From contig NC_052354.1 of NCBI RefSeq assembly GCF_009727055.1, positions 41,504,877 through 41,568,876 on the forward strand: 64,000 nt of DNA, written 5' to 3'. Origin of the DNA: Benincasa hispida (taxonomy: Eukaryota > Streptophyta > Magnoliopsida > Cucurbitales > Cucurbitaceae). Each line of letters opens with the position of its first letter. Position 1 is the first letter of the stretch. Shown in pieces: positions 20,543 to 33,720 of this stretch. The position numbers and the translations under genes were made by a program. Below the pieces are notes generated by a model. It saw only the letters and a list, made by a program, of their open reading frames with translations. It ran no database searches and had not been told where the DNA came from.

Positions 20543-23500
20543 TGAAGGGATTAAAATTTCTCGCAGATCAATTGAATGCATTAACCTCTAAATTTTGTTT
20601 TACGGAAAGTAGAAAATTCAGAGTGGTGGAAACCATGGAAAAACATAAACCTAAGAAAGCTTTCTTAGAGAGGATGAGATCAATAAATTACTTACCCATT
20701 GAAGACCAATTCTTTTCATTCCTCTCCAATTTGCGTCGTCTTCTCCCAATCCCATGAACACTACAAACGAACACCACCACGAGTTCTTCCCCATTATTCT
20801 TAAGGACATGAATTGTGCAGAGTTGTGGGCTTGCACATAAGTTTCAAGAGGGAAGGAGAAAAAAATTGAGAGAAAAAAAATCTTCTCTATAAACAACATA
20901 GAAAGAAGGAGAAAAACCAGAGAGTGAGTGAAAGGGGGAGAACTTTCTCTCTCCACTTTGTTACGTGAGAGAATGAGAGATTAAGGGATGAGGTAGTCGT
21001 AACTCCCTCCCCTTTATTAAATTTGAAATAATTAAATTCAAATTTTAAATTTGAATTTAATATATATAACCACTTTAATATATATTTAAACTATATGTTA
21101 CATCACATATAACATATAACTTATATTTAATATTATATCACATATAACATAAACTATAGTTTATTGTTCTCTCAAATAACCTAAGGTATTAATATAAATC
21201 AAATTCATTTTAATTTTAACCTATAGTTTTTATATGAATCACATTCATATAAATAATAATTGAATCATATTCAAATTATAATACCACTCAATAAAATATA
21301 TAAATTTAATATGAATCATATTCATATTAATTTTAACATATAGTTCCTATATGAGTCATATTCATATAGTTAATATTTGAATCATATTCAAACATTTATT
21401 TCTCTCATAAAACTCTATAAATTTAATATGAATAATATTCACATTAAATTACAATATATAGTTTTTATATGAATAATATTCAAATATTTATTTCTCTCAT
21501 AAAATTATATTTGAATTTAATATGAATCATATTCAAATTAATATTTGATTCATATTCAAATATTTACTTCTCTCATAATGCAACATACATTATATTATAT
21601 AATGTATCAATATACACTATTTAACTGTATCTTATACAATTAATTCCCTTTAATTAATTTGAATAATTCAAATGACATCAAAATTAATTTGATTCCCATC
21701 AGTTCTTATTGAGCTAACAAAGGGACCTTATGGAACTATAGATTGAAGCTTCAATGATACGAAACTAATTGATTAAACTCTCTTAATCAAACTAATCAAC
21801 ATTCATTAACTGCCGGTCACTCCACTAAAGCCTGACAATTGAACTCTTCGCATTATAGATACATTTATGTATCCATTGGATATAACCAATCAATAGTGCG
21901 TTGACTCTTTACAAATATCTTGTAAGTACTACTGGGTCACCGTTTTACCCCTGTAATTACATTTAGCTCCTTAAGTACCATTGATCCCTCTAATGAACAA
22001 TTAGTTATAGTCCAACTATGACCATACCCCTCTCGAACCAAGAGAGGGTGAGGCGCCTCATTGTTCTGTTGGGAATGTCCTAAAACTCGCAGTTCGTAAA
22101 TTTTGTGTTAAACATTCTATTTATCAACAAAATATTATTGAGTATTTTATTCAATAAAGTTGTTGATTTTGCATTCTATTATGAAAATCTAATAAACATA
22201 TCAATGACTATAGTATGAATACTTTAATTTTGTATGGTCACATAAACAGGAACAAGTTAATAGTATATAGCCTAAATGGTCTATAAGTATATGGATGAAA
22301 TTGTGTATCTCATCCTAGTAACACTATTGGATGCGACCTATTTTTTATAGGTAATACAAATGATGTGATCCACAGATCACTCATGTAAAGACATGTGAGT
22401 GAAGGCATCCTATGCAATGAGTTTGCATATAGATTGGACCACGAAATAGTCACTTTTCTTTATAATGACCATGTACTGTTAAAATTGACTATTTCATACT
22501 AAAGTAACCTAGGATAACTCGATCTTAATCCTGAGCTAGCTATGAACTCCTGTTTATTTGGGATTATCCTTTGATTTGCATGAGTGAGAGTAGTCCAACA
22601 ACACTACTCAATAAGCCTTCCATTTTAGGGATAAGACCGGATAAATAGCTGGGGACATAGACCTGCAAGATGGATTACACTCCTACCCATTTTAGGGTTA
22701 AAAGATAGGTTGTTCCCTTAAGTTTCTGATTCCAGGTTTTGAACAATCGGGGCCCCGCTTTCTCATGATAGAGAATGACATGATTCATAAGTAGTATTAT
22801 GAATCAAATTGTTCATTGGAGGGTCAATGGGAACTTAAAGAACAAGATGTACTTACAGAAGTAAAATGGTAATTTTGACCCAACTATAATTACGAACGAC
22901 CTGTGAAGGATCAACTTACGGATTATGATTTATATGGACAGAAATATATCTACAGTGAGGAGAGTGCAACTATCGAGCTATATTGGCGTGTCTTGATTGT
23001 TAACGAATAGTAATTAATTCAATTAAAGAGTTTTAATGAATTAATTACAGATCGTTGGAGGTACTGATCTGTAGGTCCATTAGGTCCTTCTATTAGCTCT
23101 TAAATTGGAATAACAAATTGAGTATTGATGTATGAAATTAGGGCATGAATTTGAAATGTTCAAATTCAATTTTAGGGGTTTCGATTGATTGTGTATGATA
23201 CAATTAAAAACGTTTAATTTAATTGAAATTAAACGAAATTAGAAAATCAATTAATATTTAAATTATGATTTAAATATAAATTAATTTATTGGTGATTAAA
23301 AATTTAAATATACAATTAAATTAATATTATTTTGATTAAAAAATTAATTAAAATTAGTTTTATTTAAATTAATTATATTTGAATTGATTTTATAAAACTA
23401 ATGTAAATAATTAAATAAAATGATTTTTTGAAATCATTTCCAAAGTTAGTGGGTTTTTTTTCCATTTTTTTGGGAAAAATCCACTAACTATATGTTGATG

Positions 23501-24585
23501 GATTATCACCAAATTCCAATTAAAATTGTAATGATATTCAAGGAGGAGCTGCTCTCCATGCAACACTGTTTATTTGCATGAATTCTATCTATATATAGAA
23601 GCTCTATGCTTGAAGATCATAATGCAATCTGAGTTTTACTTGCTGAAGTGAAAACCTAAAAACCCTACACATCCCTCACTTGTTCTTCATCAATTCAACT
23701 TGATTTAAGTGTTTCCACCACACATTCCAGCATGAGCATAGTGGAGAAGATGTCGGGGGTAGTCCTCTTGAAGATTCAAGCTTTATCTTGGTGGATTTCA
23801 GCTAAATTCATGGAGGAAATCTTCAAAGGTAATATGTGTTTCAAACCCTCTTATGAATATCATATGAACAACATGCTTAAAACTTAAATTAAATGTAATT
23901 TAAGTGCCTATTAATTCTGAAGTCTTCCATTGCGTGTTTTATTACTCCTTCATGTTCAAGCCCCGAAATCAGCCTTAATGGGAGTAATTTATCTTCTTCC
24001 TAACTACATGTAAGAAGTGAATTCCTTCTTGAATATATGTGTTTCCAGCCCCTCAATCAGACGAATCTCCAAAGTGGTAGGCTTATTAAGCCGGTGAATC
24101 AGCCACTCTCACTCATATAAATTAAAGGATCGCCCTCATAGGCAAGAGTTCATGACTCACTAATGATTAAGATTAAGTCATCTATGGTTATCTTGGTAAA
24201 ATGTAAGTCTCTTCTAGAAACGACATTATAAAATGAGACTTAACATTTCATGTCTGGTCTTTATACAAACTCTTTTAAATAAGATACCCCCGCTCACATG
24301 TCTCCACAAGAATGATCAAGATCATATCATTTGTAGAACTTTACAACAATTTTAACAACTACAAAGCAGGTCGTATTAGTAGTGTTACTGGGATAAGGCA
24401 CCCAATCTTATCCATATACTAAAGACCATTTAGATTATCACTTAAACATGATCCACCTATATATCTCTACATAAATATTTAAGTTACATCAGATAACCTT
24501 GGATCTTATGTTAATGAATTATTGCACAAGTAATATAAAATTAATCAACCATTGATTCAACTAACATAAAACTACAAGTAATATC
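20543..24585 (-). repeat. reverse copia LTR split by a solo LTR
   Basis: The plus strand begins TGAAGGG at 20543, the minus-strand LTR 3' terminus. LTR sequence continues to 22066, is interrupted by a forward LTR (22067-23952), and resumes at 23958 with the GTTCAAGCCCCGAAATCAGCC block. It fades near 24585 without a clean 5' terminus. The middle (21000-21660) is extremely AT-rich, with repeated ATTCATAT words. Confidence 0.75.
22067..23952 (+). mobile_element. solo copia LTR with perfect target duplication
   Basis: The unit is 1886 bp, begins TGTTGGGAATGTCC and ends CTCCTTCA. Perfect 5-bp duplications TGTTC flank it at 22062-22066 and 23953-23957. Removing it restores the host LTR reading through CATTGTTCAAGCCCCG. 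It has no internal coding region. A TATA-like word TATATATAGAAG lies near 23591, in the region expected for LTR transcription start. Confidence 0.92.
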
Positions 24586-25468
24586 TCTACAAGAATGATT
24601 CAACTATACCCTATACTTGGTATTTACATATGTCCTCAGACTTAGTCCTTGCACCACATTATCTCATAAAATGGATAGAGTAAGTTATATCTGAAACAAC
24701 TTTCAAATATTTAAGGATGTACTTAACTATGCAAATTATTGCTTCAAAAGCAAAAATATTGCCTTATTGTCCAATCTACACCCACTAGGATAGAACATGG
24801 ATTTCTCTAAATTCAGTATAATACAGTGTATCCCATAAAAGATTAAATCTTAAATTTTATACACCAATGTCTCATTATACAAAAGTTTTAATTTTTAAAA
24901 CTTTATGCTCATACCATCGACATGCTAATTTAACTAAACAATTGTATATTAAATATTAATGAAGTCTCATGTAAGATTTACATCGCCTCACACTTGAGGT
25001 GTCTTAGGAAACTTTTCCCTTAGAAATATCAACTTCATTGAAGAATAGTACGTTACCATTCTATCGAACATTAAACAACTACTTTGTAAACGTAAGATGC
25101 ATGAGAGAAATTTAACATCTTGTCCTAAACATCTTTTATGTGGACTTTTAATATATAAAAACACTTCAAATCAATTATTTCAACTTGGTTAAATAGTCAA
25201 ACTTTCATACTGATTTCTACCTCATTCATAATGAGTAAATATCAGTATAAAATAGAGATAAATACCCACTTTTCATTTTCTTTTATGTACAAGAATATTG
25301 TCATTGTTCAAAGTCATGGGTTATGATACTGCATCAAACCCTTGTTCTCAAAGATCCTAATCGTGAAAATACATTTCTCAAATGTACATCACAACTTTGC
25401 AAACCTTTTACAATTTTAATCTATGAAAAATGTGCTCGAATTTGTATAGATGAACTGAACTTCTTTTT
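24586..25468. other. AT-rich stretch without recognisable gene
   Basis: I see no convincing coding frame on either strand and no clear repeat structure. It lies between two copia LTRs and may be decayed internal sequence of one of them. Confidence 0.5.
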
Positions 25469-25640
25469 ATTAGGGTTGATACCCTAAATCTCATGGTCTT
25501 GTAGTTTGTAATTGTTTATGTACATACTTATTATTTATCTAATAAAATAAGTTGTATTTTATTTGACATTTAGTTGCATGAACCCAAAAACCAATAAACT
25601 AAGATCCAAGGTTATTGAAGGATAAGGCTATGTACCTTAT

Positions 25641-27415
25641 TGTTGGATTGTATCAGCAAGCAACAGAAGCAACAAGGATCAATAAGCACTTTAATTTATT
25701 AATTTTGGCAAAAACTAAAACATGTTATTGCAGAAATAAATGGGTTTCAAGTCATACCTTTATAGAACTCTTGAAATCTCGATTTCCAGCTACAAATTCT
25801 ACCAAATCTAGTTGTAGACCACCTCAAGATCTTCCCCTCTTGGTGCTCTAGATTGAGTTATGGGACCCAAAATAAGCTTGAATGAAGGGAATTTGGAGAA
25901 TAACTCACAGCAGCAACATACTTGAAGAACACCTTCTTCACATTAATTTTTCAGCAAAAAGTTCTACAAATTGCATGCCTTAAATCCACTCCTATCTTCT
26001 CAATATATTGTAGACAATCATGCAAAGAAGATGGCTGCATAAGATGTAGCTCATGCTTGGAGTAATTGAAGCCTAAAGATGGTGGGTTATGGGTGAGCAA
26101 CTATGAAGATGTAATGGAAAATACCATTTTTTTCATTTTGTGTATTTTTCAATTTTCAAATTCCAAATTTGATTTTAGAAAAACAATTGATTTCAAAAAT
26201 AACAATTATTAATTTTACAAATTAATTTTCTAATAAATTAATAAATAATTATTTAAACAATTTAAATAATTCAAATTAATTTAATATCAAATATTAAATT
26301 AATTTTACACAAAATCACCTTCATATATTTAAATCATATTTAAATATTAGTTCTTCAATTCCGTTTAATTCTTAAAATTAAATGTATAATTATATCTCAT
26401 ATAATTATTAATTCCTTTAATTCTAATTTGAACGTTTCAAATTAACTTATCACGCTACTCTAAAGCGAATCCATTTAAGAGCTAGTAGGAGGACCTTGCG
26501 GACCTACAGACCATGGGCTCTAACGATCCGAGATTAATTGGCTAAACTCATTAGATCAAATTAACCCCCATTCGTTAACTTATGGGTCACTCCACTAAAG
26601 CACATAGTTGAACTCCCCTCACTGTAGATATATTATGTCCACTCGATATAACCATGATTAGTAAGTTAACACTTCACAGGTTGTTCATGATACAGCTGGG
26701 TCAAATCTTTGTTTTACCCCCGAAATTACCTATTGTTCCTTAAGTCCAACTGATCGTTTAATGAACAATTATTTTGTGATCAAATCAACAAACCAAGTCC
26801 CTCTCGGGCCAATGAGAAAGTGGGGCCCCTTGTTCAAGACCCATAATCAGCACTTAAGGGAACAACTTCTCTACTATCCCTAAAAACGGGTAGGAGTGAA
26901 TTCCTTTTTGCACCCTATGTCCTCAACTATCTATCCGGTCTTACCCCTAAAATGTGAGGTTATTGAGCCGGCGTTTTTGAACCAACCCTCACCTATGCAA
27001 ATCTAAGGATAAACCCAAATAAACAGGAGTTCACAGTTAGCTCAAGATTAAGGTTAAGTTACCTAGGTCATCGCTTTGAAATAGTCAATCTTAAACAGTA
27101 AACAACATTATAAAGTAAGAGTGACTGATTGCATGGTTCGATCTTGTACAAACCCTTTTGCAGAAGACGCCCCCACTTCTCATGTCATAACATGTATGAA
27201 TTAGGATCACTTTGTTTGTAGCACTTTACAACTCTTTGTAACAACTACGAGTAGGCCGCATCCAATAGTGTTACCATAATAAGGTACCCAACCTTGGACT
27301 TTTAGGTTTATTGGATTTCTAATAAGCAAAACATCTATTTAATAACAACTTATTGAATTTTCAGAATAAGTTCTATTGCTTACAAACGACGAGTTTTAGG
27401 ACATAAAACCCAATA
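25641..27415 (-). mobile_element. reverse solo copia LTR with perfect target duplication
   Basis: The unit is 1775 bp, starts TGTTGGATTGTATC and ends CCCAATA on the plus strand; the last base pair step is a CA to TA change. Perfect CTTAT duplications lie at 25636-25640 and 27416-27420. Its sequence matches the LTR at 39798-41675 in reverse. A short open frame at 25615-25851 spans the junction and is not a gene. Confidence 0.9.
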
Positions 27416-27814
27416 CTTATCCTGGTGACACTACGGATACGACCCGCTCTGTAGTTGTTACAATGGTTGTAAAGTACTATAAATAAGCTAATCCTGATTA
27501 TTCATGTGGAAACATGTGAGCAGGGGTATCCTATACAAAGAGTTTGTATAAGACCAAACCACGAAATGAATAGTCTCTCTTTATAACATCGTTGCTAGAA
27601 GAGACTTACATTTCATCAAGATGACCATAGGTGACTTAACCTTAATCCTAAGTGAGTTGTGAACTCGTGCCTATGAGGCCAGTCCTTTGATTTTTATGGG
27701 TGAGAGTAGCCAGATTCACTGGCTCAATAGGCCTACCATTTTGGGGATTCGTCTGATTGATGAGTTGGGAACACAACTACACAAAAAGGAATTTACTCCT
27801 TCCCTATTGTTAGG

Positions 27815-29872
27815 TGATGACGGAAAATTAGACGTCAAATATTCGATAACTAAAATCCCTTGGACGCAATATTCGATGCATGTTCTTAAGATATGCGTTG
27901 ATTATCATGCGTCGATGGTCATGCGTTGGAATGAATATGCGTTAACAAATGTATAAGATGACCATGCGTCCTGTCACAATTTTTCTTACGTTCACGCCAA
28001 GTATAACGCGAACGCAAGTTTCTCAGGTGATCCAAGGTCGAACTCAGGGACTTGTAGTAAAATGAATGCAGTAATGTGCATGCGGCGGTTTGAATAAAAG
28101 AATGGAAGGGAGGTTGCTAAGTTAACCCTACTTCTACTCCTATCTAACAGACAACACAATGAGAATATGCATGAGAGGTAGAGATATGACAACTCTTGAC
28201 ATGAAACAAATGAATGGAGAAATAGATAAAATACAGAGATGATTTCATTGCAACCTTTAAGAGTGACCGCAAGGGTAACCTTAGTCAACGCAAGTCATGC
28301 AATCATGTAACACACATACAATAGTAAACCACCTCCCGGTGCGAATACTACGGCTTCTAATGCTAGAATATATGTGATATGTCTATAGGACCTACACATA
28401 AGCCTCTATTATTATTTATGCGATGACAAAGTGACACACACACAAATAAAGCGACCACATAATATCATACCTATTCCTAGGGTGCATGCGATGCAGGTTA
28501 GCAAATGAAGCTTATCTCTAAGTTCCCCGTTCTTACCTATGTGTTCCAATCCGCTCTCCCGAGTCTTAGATTTGAGTTTTAGACTACTCTCCTAAGTATG
28601 CCTAAATGATGAATGATGCGCTCATAGGACAAGGTAACCGCATGAACTTGGCTGACCTATGATTATTCCTATCTCTAGTGAACAATGCATACATTGCTTA
28701 ATGCGACTAACCACTTACCCTCCTGGACAGTTGGTTGTTGCTGACTTTACTCATAGACAAGCACAGGCGTTGCCGCAGCTTCACACTAAGCAAATAAGGT
28801 TACTCACACACTCACGCAACGCACACCTCTCGGTGGGTTATTACATGCTTCATATCCCTAATCCACATGACTAAGTATCTGATACCCAAACAATCTCACT
28901 AAGTATTGCAATGAAAGTAAGAATGCTAGGCAAAGAAGATAGAGATGGAGTCGAAGGAGATAGAGAAATGCATTAAAAACAAATTGTATTAATTCCTTAA
29001 TCACAAAATGTCATACAATACAATATAAGAAAAGAAAGAAAAATGAAATGACTGGCTGGAAGCAAAGACTTGCTTCCAGCGAATGTGCGTCAAGGCTACC
29101 GGTGGTGCCATGGATGGGTGGTAAAGCTGAATTTCCCTAGATCTAGCTCCGGTCAAAGGCTCCGGTCATCACTCGGAATGGATGAAGGAGATGAAGAACT
29201 CTCAAGCGTCTTCTCACGCATTTGTTTGGGTTGCAGGGATAATCCCCAGACTAGTTGAATTTCTGCTCATCGGCTTCTATTCATAGAGCTTGGATCGCCG
29301 ACAGCATTAATGGACTGCTCTGAGTCTGACATTTGGTGTGTTAGTCCTTTTCTGAATCTCTGCCGCTAATGGCTGGGTAGGTGAAATGTCAACATCAGCT
29401 TTTGATTTTCTCAAGGTAGATACGTTGATGCGTTCATTCCACCAACCTTACGTTGATTATCGAGTAGCCGCAATCATACAGTGACCGCATTCACTTAATA
29501 TCGCAACTCTACACGATGACCACAATTGCTTGACGAGTGCAACTCCCATGTAATGGACGCATACGACTGATTACCGCAACATCCATGCGTTGATCGACGT
29601 GTTCGCCTTTGTGATGGAGAGTTTTTCCACATGCGGTCGTCTATGGGGTGGTTTAGTTTCTACGTTTGCATCCACTTCCTGCGTTAGCTGCAAAAATAGA
29701 ATATTGAACGCATAATATAGCATAATAATGGGTTGGCCGAGATTCATTATGTTGAATGATGCAAGTTCACTTTTCTCATGGATTCCTAGCACAATTGCCG
29801 CATATCATGCTTTACAACCTTCATAATTCTAAGTAAAAGGCCTAAGATGACATGCATTTATGCATGTCATCA
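27815..29872 (-). mobile_element. reverse Athila-like solo LTR inserted in a copia LTR
   Basis: The unit is 2058 bp, begins TGATGACGG and ends TGTCATCA on the plus strand. Flanks TTAGG (27810-27814) and TTAGA (29873-29877) match at four of five bases. In element orientation it starts TGATGACATGCATAAATGCA, a near-perfect hairpin. It shares the CAAGGTCGAACTCAGG block (28035) and the ACGCAA/GCGTTG words with the LTRs at 7706 and 55074. No internal region is present. Confidence 0.85.
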
Positions 29873-30370
29873 TTAGAGTAAGTAGATAAATTGTTCCCTT
29901 AATGGTTTATTTTGGGGCTTGAACAATGTGGTGTCACACCCTTTCTTGGCCTGAAAAGGGTTCAATTATAGTTGGACTATAATTAATTGTTCATTAAAGG
30001 GATCAGTGATACTTAAAAAGTTAGCTGTAACTACATGGGTAAAATAGTAATTTTGATCCAGTTGTACTTACGAGCAATTTGTGAAGGGTCAACGCACTGC
30101 TGATTGGTTATGTTGAATGAACATAAAATTATATCTATAGTGTGAAGAGTGCAACTGTCAGTCTTTACTAGAATGAGCGACAGTTAATGAAAGTTGATTA
30201 ATTTAATTAAAGATTTTAATTAATTAATCAAGTATTATTGGAGTTTCAATCTATAGGTCCATAAGGTCCCCTCGTTAACTCAATAAGGACTAATGAGAAT
30301 CAAATTAATTTTGTTTTAATTTAAATTATTCAAATTAATTGTATAAGATACAATTAAATAGATACATTAT

Positions 30371-30752
30371 TTTGCCAAGTCTCTTCAAGTAAGGGTGTTA
30401 TATAGAGAGACTAATCATTTCACGGTCCGGTCATATACAAACTCTTTATATAAGATACTTTCACTCGCATGTCTCCACATGAATGATCGGGATCATATCA
30501 TTTGTAACACTTTACAACTATTGTAACAATTATAAAGTCGGTCGTATCCATAATATTACCAAGATAAGGAATCGAACCTTATCCATATACTACATATCAC
30601 TTAAACATGATTCACTTGTATGTCAAACACATACATGTTTAAGTTACATAAAATAACCTTGGATCTTTCTTTAATGGATTATTGCATATATAAAATAATT
30701 AACCAATATTTCAAATAATATATAACTACGAGGTTTTAGAACATAAATCCCA
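30371..30752 (-). repeat. reverse copia LTR 5' fragment
   Basis: It begins at AAGTCTCTTCAAGTAAGGG and ends with CCCAACA at 30752, the LTR 5' terminus. It joins the preceding forward LTR head to head, at a point near the one used at 19886. Confidence 0.75.
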
Positions 30753-32430
30753 ACACTTGTGGCTTGAGCAAATGCTAACTCATCATGTCATTTTGGCTCT
30801 TACATTTCTTTTGTTAAGTTTAATGTTAACGTGCTAAGTTAAATTGACAATTTAATTTAACATACTAATAGAGTCTTAATGCTAAGAAGTTAAGATAGAA
30901 ATTGATTTCACAAAGGAATATAGGACTAAAATCCTAGAGATAGGATTGTCACATATGCATAGAGATAAGATACACGGTAGGTTATAGAAATTGCATGAAA
31001 ATAGTCTAAGATTGAGCTAGCTATAGATAGGTCTAGCTACTTAGACTCCTAAAGAAACTTGATAAAAGACTAAATAGGAGAAGTTTTCTATCTATATTGA
31101 ATCATTGTCGACTTGATGTGGCCGCATAGCCCAAGCCATAAGTCTCTTTTGGTTGAAACTAGATTGTAATCCGTGTTTATTATTGTTTACTATTATTATT
31201 CAATATTCAAACCAATCATCAACCATTTTAACTAGTTACCATCAGTTTCATTGTTTACATTTTAACAAAATCTAGATATTAGTCTTGTGGGATATAATAC
31301 TTGGAATACTCTCAAGCTTTATTACTTATCAGTGTATGCTTCCACTTAGATCACTTTTATTTACATTTTTATCATTCATGTACATCCGATTGATTAATTT
31401 TGTTATCTACTTTTTAGGAATATTTTAAAAGACTAAGGAAAATTTTGAAAAAAAAATAATAATAAACAAAGTATTTTTAAAGAACTTTTTTTTTTCAATT
31501 GGCTAAAAATTTAAATGTTTACTTGTTTAGTAAGAAAGATGAAAACTATGGTAAGAAAGTTGTAAGAAAACAAGTACAATTTTTAACAAAAATTTAAAAA
31601 TCAAATGGTTACCAAACAAGACCAATTATTGAGATATTGTGTTTTTTAAGGGGGAAAAAAGTTAAAATATAATTTAAGTATCTTACTTTAGATTTGACTT
31701 TAATTTTCTTTCGATTGCCCAAATTTAGTTAATGTACTTTCAATAAATGTTAAATTTAATCATTCTAAGTTAACTTTGATCAAAATTGGTTAAATAATAC
31801 TGATACTGTTTCATTTTAAAAATACAACATGTGAATGGGGAGTGTTAAAAGAGACTATTTTGTTTTTTAGATTTATTTGAAGTACAAGCATACAAATTTT
31901 TTTACAAAATTATAGTTTTAAAAATTTGTGCTTGTTTTCTCACAATTTCTTCATCATAGTTTTTCGTATTTTCTATGTAAATTTTGAAAACACTCGTAAA
32001 AACTAATAGATGAAAGTGTTATTTAAGGTTTGACATTTTTTAAATAGAGAAGTAAAAAGAAAAAAATAGTTACACAACGGAGTAAAATTATATTTTAACC
32101 CCAAAAGAAAAAACAAACATATGTTGCGATTTACTCTTTTTAAGGCCTACCACGCGGTTTACATCTAAACAATTTGTTGATAATTTTGCTAAATATCCTT
32201 AGCTTTATTTTTTTTGTTTCATTTTCATTATTTTTATTTGACCATATTATATAATATACCCTTAATTTTATATTTGGTAAAAAAAATACTCTTTTAACTT
32301 TCCAAAATTTCGATAATATCCATCATCTTCAAAAAAAAAATATTCTCACCTATTAGTGGAACCACATAGGGACCAGGGTCACGTGCCCCTCAAATTATCT
32401 ATTTTTGAATTTTTAATTTAAATTTAATTA
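30753..32430. other. AT-rich intergenic DNA, no gene seen
   Basis: No coding frame is supported. 31180-31380 has wording reminiscent of a Gypsy LTR 3' part (CTTGTGGGATATAATACTTGG), but I cannot confirm it. 31475-31620 and 31860-31990 share an ACAAGTAC/GTACAAGC-containing pattern in opposite orientations, which suggests a decayed foldback element. Confidence 0.4.
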
Positions 32431-32431
32431 T

Positions 32432-32436
<5 letters not shown>

Positions 32437-32503
<67 letters not shown>
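32437..32503. repeat. AT dinucleotide microsatellite
   Basis: It is a run of (TA)n about 67 bases long, broken by three ATG words. Confidence 0.95.
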
Positions 32504-32915
32504 GATAGACAGAGTACAATTATTAAGAATTGCTTGTGGAGTAGCTATTGGAGCACATGTGCCTATCCTAAGACCGTGGCTCATGCCTTAGATTTTACAC
32601 TTTTGGGTTGATTTTAAATTCTCTCTTTTCAATTTTAGTTCATACATATATCAATAGGATTCGATTATGTAATAAAAAAAAAAGATAAATGGATGAATGA
32701 TTACCTTATAGTATACATAAAGAAAAAATTATTGGATACATTAGATCTTGTAGATGACAGTTGTAATATATATTAAATTAGTTAATTTATGAAGTTATGA
32801 ATACTTCATTACATTTTTCTTTATAATTTTTTTGTATTACATAGTGCCTCACATATCAAATTCTTAGCTCCGCCATTGTTCTTACCGTTAGATTTGGATG
32901 GAAATCGTTAGTGTT
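32504..32915. other. intergenic stretch without recognisable gene
   Basis: It contains GGAGCACATGTGCC and, at its end, TCTTAGCTCCGCCATTG, a word common at the edge of dispersed plant repeats. I see no coding potential. Confidence 0.35.
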
Positions 32916-32917
32916 TT

Positions 32918-33720
32918 GTTTAAAAAATACCCTTAAACTTTCAAAAGTTTCAAAAGTATCATTAAAGTTTAAAAATACTCTTATTGTTAGTATATGAACA
33001 CAAATTGTCTATACTCATTTAAAAAATATACTTGAACTTTCAAAAAGTTTGCATTAACATTCTTAATCTTATATATATAAAGAACTTCTACCATTAATAT
33101 AGTGATCAATCTATTTGAAGCATTCTTGAGTTCAAAAAACATCAATTTTAAAACAAATTGTATAAATATCCTCTTATTTTATATAGATACTCTCATTTTT
33201 TTTTAACTTTTCTCTACCGTTAAGGTTTTTTTTTTTTTTTTTTTAATGAAGAAGAAAAGTTTTAAGGATATTTTTGAAAAAAAAAACATAAACTTCGTTT
33301 GGTAACCATTTGGTTATTTGTTTTTATTTTTGAAAATTAAGCTTATTTCATCCACATTTCTTACAATGATTTGCATATTTCTTAAGTACAATGGTTGAAT
33401 TCTTAGTCAAATTCCAATAACAAAAATAATTTTTTGAAAGCTGTTTTTTTTTCCCCCAAAATTTGACTTGATTTTTTAAATCATTAGTGAAAAGTAGATA
33501 ACGAACGAAGAAATTTGGAGGGCAAAATAGTATCCATAAGCTTAATTTTTAAAAATAAAAACAAAAAACAAAATAGTTACCAAACAAAGCCTAAAAAAGA
33601 TCATTCAAAATTAATTGTAAGAGTTATTTTGAACTCTTTAAGAGTATTTTTGAAACTTTTGAAAGTTCAAGAATACTATAACACAAAGTATAAAGTTCAA
33701 GCACATTTTTTAAATTTAGC
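32918..33720. repeat. large foldback element with a nested MITE-like element
   Basis: The left arm (about 32918-32985) contains CTTTCAAAAGTTTCAAAAGT. The right arm (about 33605-33700) carries its reverse complement, ACTTTTGAAAGTTC preceded by TTTTTGAAAC. The arms are imperfect. A second, cleaner inverted repeat sits between them (33290-33594). No transposase is encoded. Confidence 0.6.
33290..33594. mobile_element. MITE-like element with ~50-bp inverted repeats
   Basis: The left arm reads TTCGTTTGGTAACCATTTGG at 33296 and ends near ATTAAGCTTAT. The right arm begins ATAAGCTTAATTTTT at 33536 and ends ATAGTTACCAAACAAAGCC. The element is about 305 bp with no coding capacity. GTTTGGTAACCA-type ends are common in small plant foldback elements. 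The class of the parent transposon is not clear. Confidence 0.65.

Larger units (their letters stand above)
25469..30370 (+). repeat. forward copia LTR broken by two insertions
   Basis: LTR pieces lie at 25469-25640, 27416-27814 and 29873-30370. They join in register: ACCTTAT at 25640 continues as CCTGGTGACACTACGG at 27421, and the CTCCTTCCCT block at 27803 continues as GTAAGTAGATAAATTG at 29878. A small deletion near 25612 removes part of the 5' third. The 3' end is lost at about 30370, where reverse LTR sequence begins. Confidence 0.8.
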
